Below are positions 11,550-23,371 of a DNA stretch of 64,000 bases, piece by piece. Position 1 is the stretch's first letter. Each line of letters begins with the position of its first letter. The position numbers were made by a program, and so were the translations under genes. The notes beneath the pieces are model-generated. The model was not told the origin of the DNA and made no database searches. It saw only the letters and a program-made list of their open reading frames with translations. Origin of the DNA: Phragmites australis (lineage: Eukaryota > Streptophyta > Magnoliopsida > Poales > Poaceae); the NCBI RefSeq assembly GCF_958298935.1, contig NC_084937.1, positions 24,747,568 through 24,811,567 on the forward strand, read 5' to 3'.

Positions 11550-11804
11550 ATGTCTCGCGCGCTCGCCCTCGCGGTCCTCCTGCTCGCCGCCGCCGCGGTG
11601 GCGCCGCCGCTGGCCTCCGCGGCCGGCGTCGACTCGATCCCAGGCGCCAAGGAGTTCGCCGACGCCGGGTCCGCGGGCGCCAAGCAGTTCGCTGACGCCG
11701 GGTCCGCGACGAAGTCGGTCGCCACCATGGCCGTCGGGGCGGACCCCAAGCCCGCCCCCTCCGGCGGCATGCCGGGCGACCCGGCGCCCGACGCGCGCGG
11801 CTAG
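11550..11804 (+). CDS. Small secreted peptide, 84 residues, unknown function
   Basis: Single-exon ORF starting at ATG 11550. An upstream GTG-initiated extension at 11529 is not needed. Residues 1-24 form a clear signal peptide: Arg, then a Leu/Ala core, ending ALASA-type at PLASA. The mature ~60 residues are rich in Ala, Gly, Asp and Pro. They contain a tandem 11-residue repeat, GAKEFADAGSA followed by GAKQFADAGSA, and a Pro-rich tail without cysteines. A TATA box lies 110 bp upstream and an AATAAA lies near 12006. Coding composition is strongly GC-rich, as in many grass single-exon genes. The lack of Cys argues against defensin or LTP families, and the Ala/Pro tail is loosely AGP-like. It was not identified, but promoter, signal peptide and composition make it a believable gene. 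Confidence 0.7.
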   Translation: MSRALALAVLLLAAAAVAPPLASAAGVDSIPGAKEFADAGSAGAKQFADAGSATKSVATMAVGADPKPAPSGGMPGDPAPDARG

Positions 11805-12005
11805 GAGAACCACATCCATTCATGCGTTGGTTCGATGATTACGATTAAGATGTACACGTCTTGCCCTTCGAGCGTTCAGTCTTTTTTTTTCTTTGGTTTT
11901 TTTCCTTTGATTCTTGTGACGAAACAGTAGTCAGTGTGGCAATGCCACATCTGACGCTTGATATCAGTGTGGCCACAAGCCGCTGCTGCATAGTTTGTGA
12001 TATGA

Positions 12006-12011
12006 AATAAA
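12006..12011 (+). terminator. Candidate polyadenylation signal for the secreted-peptide gene
   Basis: AATAAA about 200 bp after the stop codon of the 84-residue ORF, in AT-rich 3' flanking sequence. Confidence 0.5.
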
Positions 12012-12239
12012 ATTGAACTTTGGATTATCAAGAAGCCCCCGCCAGCGACACTATTCGCAAAGATCAAGGAGGAGGCAATGCAATGTCCTGGCTCATGGCC
12101 GGAGCGAGGCCTTCTAGTGCCTCTTCTCGGGAGAGAGTAACTTTTTTTATAATCTTCTTTTTTTTCCCTTTCCTTTCGCAGCCCCGGCGCTTCCTTTTTG
12201 TACTTATTATTACAAAAAACTCTCTTCTTTATCAATGAA

Positions 12240-13070
12240 ATTCGTTAAAAAAGCATTCCGTCAGTCTGTTGGAGAACAAAAGTACTCAAAATGATCTAAA
12301 CATTTTTTACAGTTACAGATATCGTCGCCGAGAGTGCATGCCATGTGAGAACGTACGTAGTGCCAACTTTCATCCAACACATTTCCTCCATGTATGCGTA
12401 CAGAAATAAGGGAGTTTTATACGGCGGCATTGTCCATGAGTTTGAATACTTAAGTATATGTCGCTGCTGTACCATTTGGTTTTTCTCCTTTCAATATGCA
12501 GAAAGATCTTGCGAGTACCATTTCGTGCTTTAGTTATTAATTGATCCCATGCTAGATGCTTTATGATGTGTCTTCAACATAATTAAGCAATCAGAATTCA
12601 GAGTAGGGCTGTTCAGCTCGGTTAGGGTGCCAGCTGAAATGCCGTCCAACAAATAATGTAATCTCCTCTGACAAATTGACTATCGGTATCAACAGTAAGA
12701 GAAGTCATGCCAGCAGTTGTTGTAGATTAGGACTGGGGTAAATACCGTTCTCCGGTGAGTTTTACAAGCGAAGAATGCCCGTTTTTTCTTGCACATTCAC
12801 AAATGGGAAGGGTCCGATCCTGTGCACAGTAAAGAACGACATGCAGAGAGGCCTGTAGTGATTTGCATTAGGGTCATGCATCCTGAGCCTTTGCTTTTTG
12901 ATCCAACCGTTGAAATAGTACTGCAAATTGATGTAGCATGGTAACTTTTGTACACGGGATAATACAGCGGGAAAAGCCTTTCAGCGTACTCTAGTACAGA
13001 GGATTCGTTTCAGATGCAAGTTCTATGAGACTTTCAGAGAAGCTATATTTTTATGAACTTGTACATAGTC
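12240..13070. other. Intergenic, no gene seen
   Basis: AT-rich sequence with stops in all frames. I found no motif or repeat worth naming. Confidence 0.4.
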
Positions 13071-13077
13071 TTCTAAG

Positions 13078-13235
13078 GCCCCTTTTGTTTACCCTTATTT
13101 TTGGCTTCTCACCCCAAAAGTCAAAAGCCCAGACAAACGGTCCGCTTTTGAAAGCCGCTTCTCATAAACCGATCCCTCCCAAAAGTCATTTTTGCATTGG
13201 AAGCAAATAAGCAAGACCAGACAGGCTTCTGTGGC
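13078..13235. mobile_element. MITE-like sequence
   Basis: It begins 'ggccccttttgttta' and contains 'ccaaaagtcaaaagcc' and 'ccgcttctcataaacc', a pattern common in short grass hAT-type MITEs with 'aaaagccgcttct' cores. The far end is not clear, so the boundary is approximate. Confidence 0.35.
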
Positions 13236-13439
13236 TTCTGCGGGTGGGTGAAACAAGAGTAGCCATGGACTTCGGGCATATTAACCCGTAAATTTCATCT
13301 CATAAATACTTGGAACCGTTGTTATCCAGCACTCTCACGCAAAACGCAACCAGTGGGGAACAAGAACGACATCACGAGCTCCGGCGATTAGGGTTTCCCC
13401 GTCGCCACCAGCCTGCCACCCACCTTCCGTCCAAGCATG

Positions 13440-13555
13440 TGTCAGTCTTGTCGTCACCACCGGTTCCCATCTCACCTTCATCCGCTTCATGCACCTTGTG
13501 ATCATAGGAGCTGGCATCAGAGGTCACAGCTATGCTCTCCGCGCCGTCGAGAAGG
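13440..13555 (+). pseudogene. Exon-like fragment with a dinucleotide-binding-type motif
   Basis: A frame reading MHLVIIGAGIRGHSYALRA (19 residues from about 13490) ends at a good donor, AAG|GTCAGT. The hydrophobic strand plus GxGxxG resembles the FAD/NAD-binding start of a flavoprotein. No second exon was found downstream in the following kb of AT-rich DNA, so this is probably a broken or captured first exon. It could be chance. Confidence 0.3.
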
Positions 13556-13990
13556 TCAGTTGAGATAATTTTGACTTGGCATATACTGAATCTAGGACAT
13601 CTATTGCTTGGTTATTACTAGAGCTAGGAATTTTTCTCACTCAAGAAGTATTTGTGATAGTGAACTTTATTGTTGAGATAATTTTTACTTGGTATATATC
13701 TTTGATGGAAACATGGTTATGGTTAATTTCTGTGAAAATTACCATAGTATTGAGTTTGGTTTGAATATACTGGAACTGTGGTATTATATTATTTTCTATT
13801 TTCTTTCAAGAATTAGTATTGCTTTGCTACCAACTTGCCATTCTTAGCTACCAAAGGATCATACTTGACTGAATTGCAGGTATTAACTTGCATCCTAAAA
13901 AAATGCTCATTTCCCAAAATTGTTATAAACTTGTGTATGGTATGGTGCTATCATGATTACAATTGGTGTTCCATGTGGCATCTGGATTAT
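13556..13990. other. Intergenic or intron-like, no gene seen
   Basis: AT-rich sequence after the candidate donor at 13556. No acceptor and exon pair could be supported. Confidence 0.35.
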
Positions 13991-14482
13991 TTAGGGTCTG
14001 TTTGTTTGTCTGCGAGCACGACTGAGCCAGCTCCGCGTGTACAAGCGCGTGTTTGGTTGCCCTCAGAGCTCACGCTGGCCTAGACGAGCGCATGCAAAAA
14101 CACTATGCTGGCCTGGCTGGTAGGAAACGTCTCAATCGGCCGTTTCTCTTATGCCAGGCCAGCACAGTACCAGGATTAGCGCATAATTAGCTAATATCAG
14201 CTTATATTAGTATATTTTAAATTAGATTAAGAAATAATATAATTAATTAAATACTACTTAGTGTATTTATGTAAAATAAATATCAGATTAACACTTATTT
14301 TTTATTTTAATTTCATACAACATATACTCATACGGGCAATCAAACGTAATATCTTTTTAGCTAGTCTGAGCATACACAGCCAATCAAACAAACCATATTA
14401 TATCTGCCTAGCCTGTCTCAACTCAACCTGTCTCACTAGATATGAGCCAGACTAAACCATATAGATAAACAAACAGACCTTA
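13991..14482. mobile_element. Tourist-like (PIF/Harbinger) MITE, 486 bp
   Basis: Terminal inverted repeats GGGTCTGTTTGTTTGTCT (13994) and the reverse complement of AGATAAACAAACAGACC (ending 14479) are flanked by the 3-bp target duplication TTA (13991-13993 and 14480-14482). It has no coding capacity. A TTA duplication and GGGTCTGTTT ends are typical of Tourist elements. Confidence 0.8.
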
Positions 14483-15360
14483 AAGACTCACATGTAGTAA
14501 TTATCAAGTTGGTAGGTAGTTATATGAGACATTATAAAAAGAGTGGTTCAGGCGGAGTACAATTACATCTACCTGAATACGAAAGTTGAGTCAAATAACC
14601 TCCTCACGAAATCTAAAACTATATTTATATTCTGCTATATAAGAATGATCTGTGTGTATTGTATAGTTTGTTCACATGCTGTCGAGTGTCACCTGTAGTG
14701 CTGTAGTAATCAAAATGTTTCTGTTCCTGATTCTTGTAGGGGAAGCGAAAGGTGAGATATGGAAAAGTTGGTTTTCCATACAATGAAATCACTGCCAAAC
14801 ATCATAATAGCAAATGGCTCTCCGTGCACTAGGGTATAATAGGTATGGATAGTGCTTACTCATATTTGTACCTGTCTGTGGGTAGGAATGAAAACGGAAT
14901 GATATTTTTCGTTCGTCTGAAAGCTTACAAAGTAAATATGGGATGATTGATATCTGTATCTGATATTATTCAATACTACCAGTGTCTGATTTTGAATCAA
15001 GAAAAAAAGATATGATACATAATGAGTGATATCCGTTCGAAGTATCCAAATATTAGGTGTTATGAGAAAATCTATTATGATTTTACTTAAAAATATAATA
15101 TATATATATATATTATCACACATCCGTAAACAGATAATACTGAATATTCTTATTTCCACATCTCAGCGATCACTCTCTCTGTGCTTACTTTGATTGCACC
15201 TCTATATGTTTAATGTATTGTGTGGGGATGTAAATGATGTGAAAAAATTCTATATATCTGACTAACCAAAAGTTTACGGCACTATCCGCTTTGACTCCAA
15301 TTTCGAGAAAAAATGTACAATGAGATACATGATAAAAAAAATAATTATCTGTCTATGAGG
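14483..15360. other. Non-coding, dispersed-repeat-like
   Basis: It contains stretches ('tatctgtatctgatatt', 'gattttgaatcaagaaaaaaa', 'ggatatgat') that recur in diverged form at 16895-17010, so both are probably pieces of one repeat. A (TA)n-rich run lies at 15096-15112. No gene seen. Confidence 0.35.
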
Positions 15361-15364
15361 AACG

Positions 15365-16872
15365 GTGACGTCCTAAGAGGGTGGTGAATTATGATACTTA
15401 AAAACTAATGGCTTCAAAAACTTCACAAGATAAATCTATCTCAATTTCTATCTAAATGTGCTCTAGATTTATCTAGTGTATCTACTCTATCGCTTAAGAG
15501 GATTGCAACCTACTCTAGTAAGGTAAATTACAAGTATGTAAATACGAAAATGTAAATAAGGTAGAGTGACAAACTCAGTACAAGGTATTTTTATCCCGTG
15601 GTATCGGTGACACACAAGCCACCTCTAATCCATGTTAGAGCTCCATAAAAGATATGCTCTCGGTCGCCAAATCTTTTCCGGTCACAGCTCTTGAGCTACC
15701 AAGTCACCAAGACAAGGCCTTAAGCACGATGAGCCACCAAACCACGAAGGCGAGATCTCACCACTAACCTCTCTTCCAGTCACTTATGTGCCATCTTCAT
15801 TTCAGAGCTTTAGTCACAAAGACAATGGTCTCTGCGTCCTCGTACAATTTTCTTGCTGCCACTCCACATCAAATCAGAGGGTCAACAAGTTACCGACGAG
15901 TTGGTACATGGTTGGATCACTCTTTGATCCACTCTCTAGGTTGCAGCACCTAGCAACACTTATATCTAGACCTATAAATACTAATCACTCTCTAATGATA
16001 TACTTAATTATCTTGGATGAACACTTTAAGTATTTTGGTGGTTTGGATGTCTTCTTAAGTGTATATGGGATTCTTTGGACTCCAGCACCTTTAAATGAAT
16101 AAGTGGAGGGGTATATATAGCCTCAACCTCGCGGACTAACCGTTACCCAACAACTCAACTTTTCTATGAACACCGGATAATCCAGTGACAACAATAGTAG
16201 AAGCACCGGACCATCCTGTGTGTACATCAGTGGATACTACACGGTGGAACTCCACTCAAACTTCTTATGATCACCGAATTATCTGGTGTATGCTACATCT
16301 CTATCACCCGACTATCTGATGTATATACTTGAGCCTGATAGAGCCAATTTTTTTATTGTTCAACTGTCCAATGCTTTAATCTTCTGATCATCGGACATTC
16401 CTATGTGTAGAACTTCATCTTCTCTGGATTTTTTACACACTCTATTAAATGCTCCGGTAAAATCTCCGGTGCACATAACATTGATCACCGAATCATCCGA
16501 TGCCTTGATCTTCACTCTTCAATTCTGGAAACCCCTCTGTATGCTCCAGTGTGCTTCTGCTCCCATCACTGAACCATTCGATGAATGGAAACTCCTCTGG
16601 CTTTTTCTTATAAGAATGCTCTGGTGTGTATAACTCTCAGAGCATCGGACCATCTGGTGAGTATAACACACTAGGGAGGAACACTCTGGTGTGTATAATT
16701 ATGGTATCACCGGATCATCCAATGTAGTCATTTTCCATTAGACTTCTCCAATTCAATCAAACTTTATCTCGTCTTTAATAGCTTCTTCATATATTACATC
16801 TATGAGACCTACTAATATATATTCTTAAACATGTTAGTCTTATTAACTATATTGTCATTAATCATCAAAATC
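15365..16872 (+). repeat. Arm A of an inverted pair of ~1.4-kb dispersed repeats
   Basis: Collinear, segment by segment, with the reverse complement of 21640-23070. Shared blocks include 'aaacttcacaagataaatctat', 'gtacaaggtatttttatccc', the 'gatccactctctagg' block and 'cattaatcatcaaaatca'. It is rich in 'ccggatcatccggtg'-type motifs. It has no long coding frame. It is likely one copy of a non-autonomous element or LTR-like repeat. Confidence 0.6.
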
Positions 16873-16894
16873 ACAATCATAATCTAATATGTTT

Positions 16895-17330
16895 ATTTTC
16901 GCTGCATCAGTATTATCCGTGTCCGACTCCGATTTTGAGAAAAAAAAAATATAGGATATGATATAGGATGAGTTATATCTGTCCATATCTGATTTGATTT
17001 CACCCCTACCCACGGATATACCCATAGACGTCCGCGGGCAAAAGTCCAGCACCAAACCCGTTGCCCACAGGTATACCCGTTTACCCATGGGGCAGCGACA
17101 CGGCGCGGACTGCCGGGGGTAGGGTGGTGGGCGCTTGGGTACTCATGTGATGTGAAATGTTAAGGTTTAGAGGAATGAACCCAATCGGTAGACGGGTGTC
17201 ACAGGCATAGATAAGATATACCCATATCTGTATACCCGATAGTAGCATTTTTCGCTCGCAAACGTACCTGCTGTTACTTAAATACTACCCATACTCGATC
17301 CTATTTAGTTATTTACCTACAGATGAATAG
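16895..17330. repeat. Diverged repeat with 'tacccgt/acccatgg' motifs
   Basis: It shares words with 14900-15010 and carries many short copies of 'tacccatag', 'tacccgttt' and 'gatatacccat'. It is non-coding and probably a decayed transposon. Confidence 0.35.
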
Positions 17331-17352
17331 GTAATCAAATTAAATTAACATC

Positions 17353-17540
17353 CTAGTCTAGGTTACCGTGAGAGCCCGGGCTGTCGTGCTGGGAGTCAAA
17401 CACCACAGGTCTGAAGCCCCCGAAGCACTCCGGAGGTGGAGAAGCAGGAGGCGTCCGGCGAGTCGGCGGCCGCATCGAAGGAGAGCAGCCACGTGCAGAG
17501 CTCGGTGAACCTTTGCCCTTCCAGCGGCGCCGATGTGGTT
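17353..17540 (-). pseudogene. Exon-like GC-rich fragment, unrecognised
   Basis: A GC-rich island in AT-rich DNA with open minus-strand frames (for example RFTELCTWLLSFDAAADSPD). It has no start, splice partner or known motif. It may be a captured or orphan exon. Confidence 0.25.
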
Positions 17541-17639
17541 TAATTATACTAATTTGTGCCTTGATATGTCTCACAGTATGAGACCAATTACATTCTCTGA
17601 AAGGAATGTCATATTTTAATGTGAAACGAACCAAAAAAT

Positions 17640-18110
17640 TTCACTGTGCTATCTTTGTTTTATGCTCTTGGTTTGATGCATTTTTGTTTGCAAATCTTCA
17701 ATTTTGTTTCCAGGGTCAAATATTACCTTGTCATAGTTCATAGCTTAATATCAACTTTGGTTTCTTGACACAAAGTCACAATATTATGGGAAACAACCAA
17801 TTGTTCACAAACGCAAGTATGCCACCTGAATAATCTCTTCACTCTGCAACATACATAGCCTATGTGCACAACACGAGTTGTTACATACTCGGATATATTT
17901 TGGGACTCTCAAATATTTTGAAAAATTACAATATATAGATTATCAACTATTTACATGTTCCAATCATACCAGATACATATACATACACACTATATATTAG
18001 TTTTTCTCCACGAATATTAACAACAGTCACTTAAACAGTTTACAGAAACAGTCAGAGGTATTACACACAGTGCACATTCTATTCATCTTAAAAGCCATCA
18101 TCCATGCCAT
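17640..18110. other. Intergenic, no gene seen
   Basis: AT-rich flank downstream of the FAR pseudogene. No features beyond short A/T runs. Confidence 0.4.
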
Positions 18111-18114
18111 TCAA

Positions 18115-18235
18115 AAGCATGGTTGTCAAACGGACACAGTTTTTACAGAAGTAGCTTTTGGAAAAATAGCTTCTCCAGAGCCATCAGCCAGAAGCAACTT
18201 TTGAAAAAACCACAGTCCAAACAAACAGGTCATAA
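18115..18235. mobile_element. Short MITE-like insertion at the 3' end of the FAR pseudogene
   Basis: It has a core 'aaaatagcttctccagagcc' with ends 'tcaaacggacacag' and 'ccacagtccaaacaaacagg', the pattern of short hAT-type MITEs in grasses. It overlaps the last codons of the FAR reading frame, which therefore ends in transposon-derived residues. Confidence 0.45.
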
Positions 18236-21168
18236 AGCCTAGCCCTTGCTGCTTCCCTTGATTCAAATTCCATGACACCGGGGATGTGAGTTTCCATAAG
18301 GTACTTCTCCCAGTTGATGAGCTTTGTATCACAGGGAATCAGTTCTGTATCTCTTTGGTTCATCATCGCAATAAGCCTCTGCATGTTGGAGTCATCAAAC
18401 CTGCAAGTGCAGCACAAGGGCACAAAATGGGGACAGCTCTTCATCAAGAAATGGTTGATTTTCTCCTTGGAGCTACCTACGTCAATCTTACCTCCCTTTG
18501 AATAATGTGACTGGCCAGTATGCCTCTGCAACAGCCACTGTTACATTGTACTCTCTCTTGAGACGGTTGTATCTGTTTCGCTCGTCAGCGGTAGATAACC
18601 CACGGCGTAACATATCCTTCAACAGAAAATAATGACACACGCTGTGAGAAAATAGACACGGAAATCAATGCCAAAGTCGTATTTAATCAAAAACCAACCT
18701 GCGAAGGCACCTTGTAGTGTATGTCCATACGCTCATAGAAGTTGGTCATTGTTGCTTGCACATTTGGCTGTTTCACCCTGACTACCTCTCCCTCTGCATC
18801 GACGAATGGTTTCTCCGAGAAGTATCTGCACATTACACATACCAGCTCGCCAATCTTGTGTGGATTGTGCGTGGAAGAACCAATATGGTAGATCAAGTCC
18901 AATGGTCCTTGAGGGTGGCAACTGACGATACAAAGCATTGCATTGACCACAATGTCCGCAGGTACCTTCAAGGCATACGCAAAAACAATAGTACATCGCA
19001 CTCATCTGTAATGATTGATACTCATGTAGAAGGCAAATGATGGTAGTAGACTCCATCAAATTCTAGTTTCCTTTAATAGTCAATTCTTTATGCTCAATAC
19101 AAGAAGAATGTACCGTACAATGTCTATGGCGGTTGTGACATCTCCAGCCAGAAACTTCATATGACCCATGTATCAATTGTGCTGCTCCAATTTAATACAG
19201 CACTTCAAAGTGAGTTGCACATGATGACAGAATGGAAGCTATTGGAGCAATCTAGTGAGAATAAATGGTTCAGGATACTGATGAAACTTACTTGACTCCA
19301 ATCCATCCAGGAAAAGGCTCCTTCCACGTGCTTATTGTGGCTGTTGAGCGGATGATGACAACTGGGAGCTGAGATCTGTGTTCATATGCCAGCATCTCAC
19401 CCATTGCCTTTGTGAACGCATATGTATTCAACCATCCAAACTTCCGAGCCCTGTTTAGCCATCATGTAGATATTTCAGAACATCGTTCTCAAAGATGTAT
19501 CATGTATGAAAGTGAAAGTTTTAATACTGAATTGTGCAAGTTTTGATTCAAAATACAAATGTCAAACCTTTGTGTGCCAATCTTCTTCATGGTGTGTCTT
19601 ATAGTACCTTCTGAAGCATTGCCGCAAACTAGATCCTTAAGTTTCGCCTCTACAAATGCCATTTTTTTCTGAAATGTCTAAATCTGATCAGCCGTCATAG
19701 CTCTTGTACTGGTGAAGTGGCTTCTCCAGCATGACCCCTGCTTTATCTACACTGACAAAAGCTGAAATTTGGAAACAGTTATGTCATTTAAAAAGAAATC
19801 CTTTTTGTTGGCTAGAAGTGAGCTGTCGCAACTTCAGGTCTCACCAGTTGACGCAAGAAGAACAAGCTCTAGCTTTGCACATCTCGACGCGAATTCGATG
19901 ACATGCTTTAGACCCATAGTGTTTATTGCCAAAGCTGTGTCATACCTGCATTTATAATTAGCGGCAACATCGTTAGAGTTCTTTTTAGGGGGGTGGAAAT
20001 TACAGGCTAACCTGTTTTTACCTTTCTCTGAAGTTAACTGACGCAGCCATGTGGACGATGATATCTGTTTCTTTCACTATATCTTCAGCAAGCTCGTTCC
20101 CTATACCCAAATTCTTCAGTGAGATATCTCCTGCCACAGGGAAAACCTTGGCCCAGAACCATGAACTGGAATGTGTTTGGTACTTCTCTTGCAATGATTG
20201 AAATATCTGAAGTTGCAGGATCTGACATGATAGGTAGCAGAGAAGTGTCAGGTTCTTGTATTGGGCTGCACTGTGGGCCACAGCAAGGTGAGGCTGGACT
20301 TGGCAGTGGTTCATCGAGGAAGATCGGGCTATAAAGCCAGCAAGCAGCAGCGAAGGGCATAGAATCAGGTATCGGAACAGCTTCTTCTTCTACCTCTGGG
20401 ATCCGTGTTCCTTTCTCCTCAAGTTTTGTGCTCCTCTCAAACCCGCTAGTGCTCATCTTGGACCCTCTAATTCCTCTAATTCCCCCCAAATTCTACTGTT
20501 GCCGGACTGCTAAAGTACCGTGCCGAATTGCGACAGTACCATCGTGAACAGTACTCCGGGATGAGGATGCTAACGGACTGATCTGATTGCTGTAGTTAAA
20601 GATAACCACATCTTGTTATTGGAGATAAACTCTAACTAAGCCCATGGGCTATCTGAGAACAACCAAGCCGAGTATTCTCCCAAATTCCTACTCTTTCACA
20701 GTGGTTAATTACTGAGTATTAGTTGTTGATTATTGAGTATTACCCTTGGGTTGCTAACAAGAAGAAACGAAGCTGAACTATTTCAGAACTTAATCAAGTT
20801 ACTCAAAAAGCCAACGCTTTCTTCAACAAAAATAAATCAACGCAACAGATCCAATAAGGCGGCGATGTTATCCACAAGCTGCAATCAGGAGAAGAAGACG
20901 ACCTCGGATCGGACTCGCTTCTCCGCAGAAACCTGATCGGCGGCGCGCACAAGAAGGTACAGCCTCTTCACCCCCGGCTGTAGCCGCAGGATCTTCTCCA
21001 CAAGAACTGCATCTCATCGATAAAGAACCGCGCCAGGATTCGATCAGCTAACGCCTCAAGCAAATTAAACACCAAGATTTCACACTTACGTTTCGCTATG
21101 AATCCCGTGGCGCCCGTGATGAGCACGGTCTTGTTGAGGAGACGCTCCGCGGCTCCAGCGGTCTCCAT
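18184..21168 (-). pseudogene. FAR: Fatty acyl-CoA reductase (FAR), disrupted
   Basis: FAR enzymes reduce fatty acyl-CoA or acyl-ACP to primary alcohols for wax, suberin or pollen wall. Minus-strand exons I can place are 21090-21168 (start, Rossmann TGATGFIAK), about 20903-21006, 20022-20206 (VAGDISLKNLGI), 19845-19945, 19568-19761, 19292-19450 (YAFTKAMGE, the catalytic YxxxK), about 19119-19181, 18699-18965, 18492-18616 and 18184-18400 (LINWEKYLMETHIPGV). Splice sites and phases mostly agree. Lesions: an in-frame TGA at 19688-19690; a frame shift at a 7-A run near 19662-19668; a frame loss with TGA in the exon near 19160, where family residues are also missing; and a C-terminus replaced by MITE-derived codons. 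It is probably non-functional, although each lesion should be confirmed against reads. Confidence 0.82.
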
Positions 21169-21199
21169 GGCTAGAGGCTAGAGCACGAGGTGGCCGCTC

Positions 21200-21640
21200 G
21201 CCTGCCTCATCGAAAAGCCGCCGGCATTATTGGTGTGGCTCGGGCGGGTCAGGGCTAGAGGGTGATAGCAGGTCCGCCTCCTCGAACCTGGCGCACACTG
21301 GCAGGTGGGTCTCACCCATGCGGGCGGACGGACCCGTCAGACCCAATTGAAAAGGGTTCTGCAATGCAACTCCGCATGTTCCTGACAGCTTATCTCGGTG
21401 GATTATCCTTTATATCTGATACTTATTAATTTTTTAATTTTTTACAAACTTTTTATTTTTTATTTTTTTTAATATGAATCTTAATACAAATAAACGATCA
21501 TGATTAGCTGTATATCCGTATGATTTAGTGAAAATTTTCTTTCTAAGGATCTTAGCCGTCCAATCCCGCATACAGACTTCCGGAGGCAACACTCATCGCT
21601 CCTCATTTGTTGGACACTTGTAGCGAATATGAATCTTTTA
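21200..21640. other. 5' flank of the FAR pseudogene, no gene seen
   Basis: GC-rich for about 150 bp above the FAR start, then AT-rich. No clear TATA box was found. Confidence 0.35.
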
Positions 21641-23070
21641 AGTATCTATATGATTTTGATGATTAATGATAATATAATTAATAAGACTAATATGTTTATC
21701 AAGTATAATTATTTTAATAGATCTCACATATATAATATATGAAAAAGTTATCACAGTTAAGATAAAAATTAATTGAATTAGAAAAGTTCTCAGAAAAATG
21801 ATCTCACTAGATGGTCCGATGTTCAGTATAGTCCACACACCGAAGCATTTGGACTCAGAAGAGGATCTGTAGTTCAACACACCAAGTGGTCTGATGTTAA
21901 AGAGAAATGCACACCAAAGCATTTTTCAGGACGCGAGTTTTTCAGTACATAAGAACTTTAAACTCACCAGATGGTCCAACAATGAAAAGAAGAATACATT
22001 GGAGGCTTTATTGGAGGATTTTCCAAAAGGTTTTCAGTGGAGAAAGAAGATGTACACATAGGATGATCCCGTGCTCGAAGGTGTACACGCAGGATAGTTG
22101 CACCGGAGCATTTTCTAGGAGAATATCTCAACGGCTAGTTTGGCATGGTTGTACATATCGGATGATCCGGCGATCAAAGATCTACATACCAGATAATAAA
22201 CAATATAGAAGAAGTGGCTCGGTCAGTTGGAGTATACACACCGGATGGTCTAGTGATGGAGTTCAAGTTTGTATCGGAATAGTGCGTAGGTTTAAGATTA
22301 TTAATACCCCCACTCGACCATTTGAGTATGCTAGAGTCCAAGAAAAACTATAGATACTTGAGAAGATATCCAAAGCACCAAAGTGTTTAAAATGATTATT
22401 GAAAGCAATTAAGCATATGATTAGAGAGTGATTAGTACTATTAAACCTAAAGAGAGTATTGTTGCCTAGAGAGTGGATCAAGAAGTGATCCTACATTTTA
22501 CCTAGTGGTACACCGACACTTTAAGTCTTGGTGACTCATATTTGTTGACCCTCTGACTTGATGTGGAGCGATTAGAGACTCTTGCCTTAGTGGCTCAAGC
22601 TTCGAAGTGGAGACGATGGCAAGTGACCGGAACAAAGCCTTTTTTAGTGAGATCTTGACTTGATGGTTTGGTGGCTCAACCTACTTAGGGCCTATGTGCC
22701 TCAAGGGATGTGATCGGGTGCCGTCTGGGAGCTATAGCCTTGATGGTTACTCCAATGTGGACTAGAGGAGACATTTATGCTATCGATGCAATGGGATAAA
22801 AATAGCTTGTACCGAGTTTGCTCTCTCTGCCATATTTACGTTTTCTCATTTACATTCTTGTAATCTACCTTTGTATGTTTACCTTTGTAGAGTAGTTTGC
22901 TATGATTAACTATAGGTTGTAAACCTTTTGAACGGTAGAGTAGACACAATAGATAAATTTATAGCACATTTGATATAAATTAATATAGATTTATCTTGTG
23001 AAGTTTTTGGAGCCAATTAATTTTAAATATTCTAATTTACCCTAATCTTAGGACTTCACCGATCTCTTTT
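21640..23070 (-). repeat. Arm B of the inverted pair of ~1.4-kb repeats
   Basis: The reverse complement of this segment matches arm A (15365-16872) in order over its length. Together the arms enclose the FAR pseudogene. The short open frame at 21907-22353 is part of the repeat and carries no recognisable domain. Confidence 0.6.
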
Positions 23071-23371
23071 AGCGCTGACCACACCGCAAGAATTTTGGAT
23101 TTTCGTCACTCTAGAGAATAAGCTTTGCAGTTTTACCGAAGTAAAAATTTACTTCTCATAATTGTCACTCAAAACATTCGCTATTTGATTTTATTTCCAT
23201 TATACAGTTTTAAAACAATATTTTAAGTGTCATTATATATATCATGAATTGATATAATGACAAAAAAAATTAAAAATGTAATATTTTAAGTGGAAATTTT
23301 GTAAAGTCAATCTTTAAAATAGCAAACATACGAAACCCACTCCTCACGATGGCCCAAAAAAACCAAATCCA

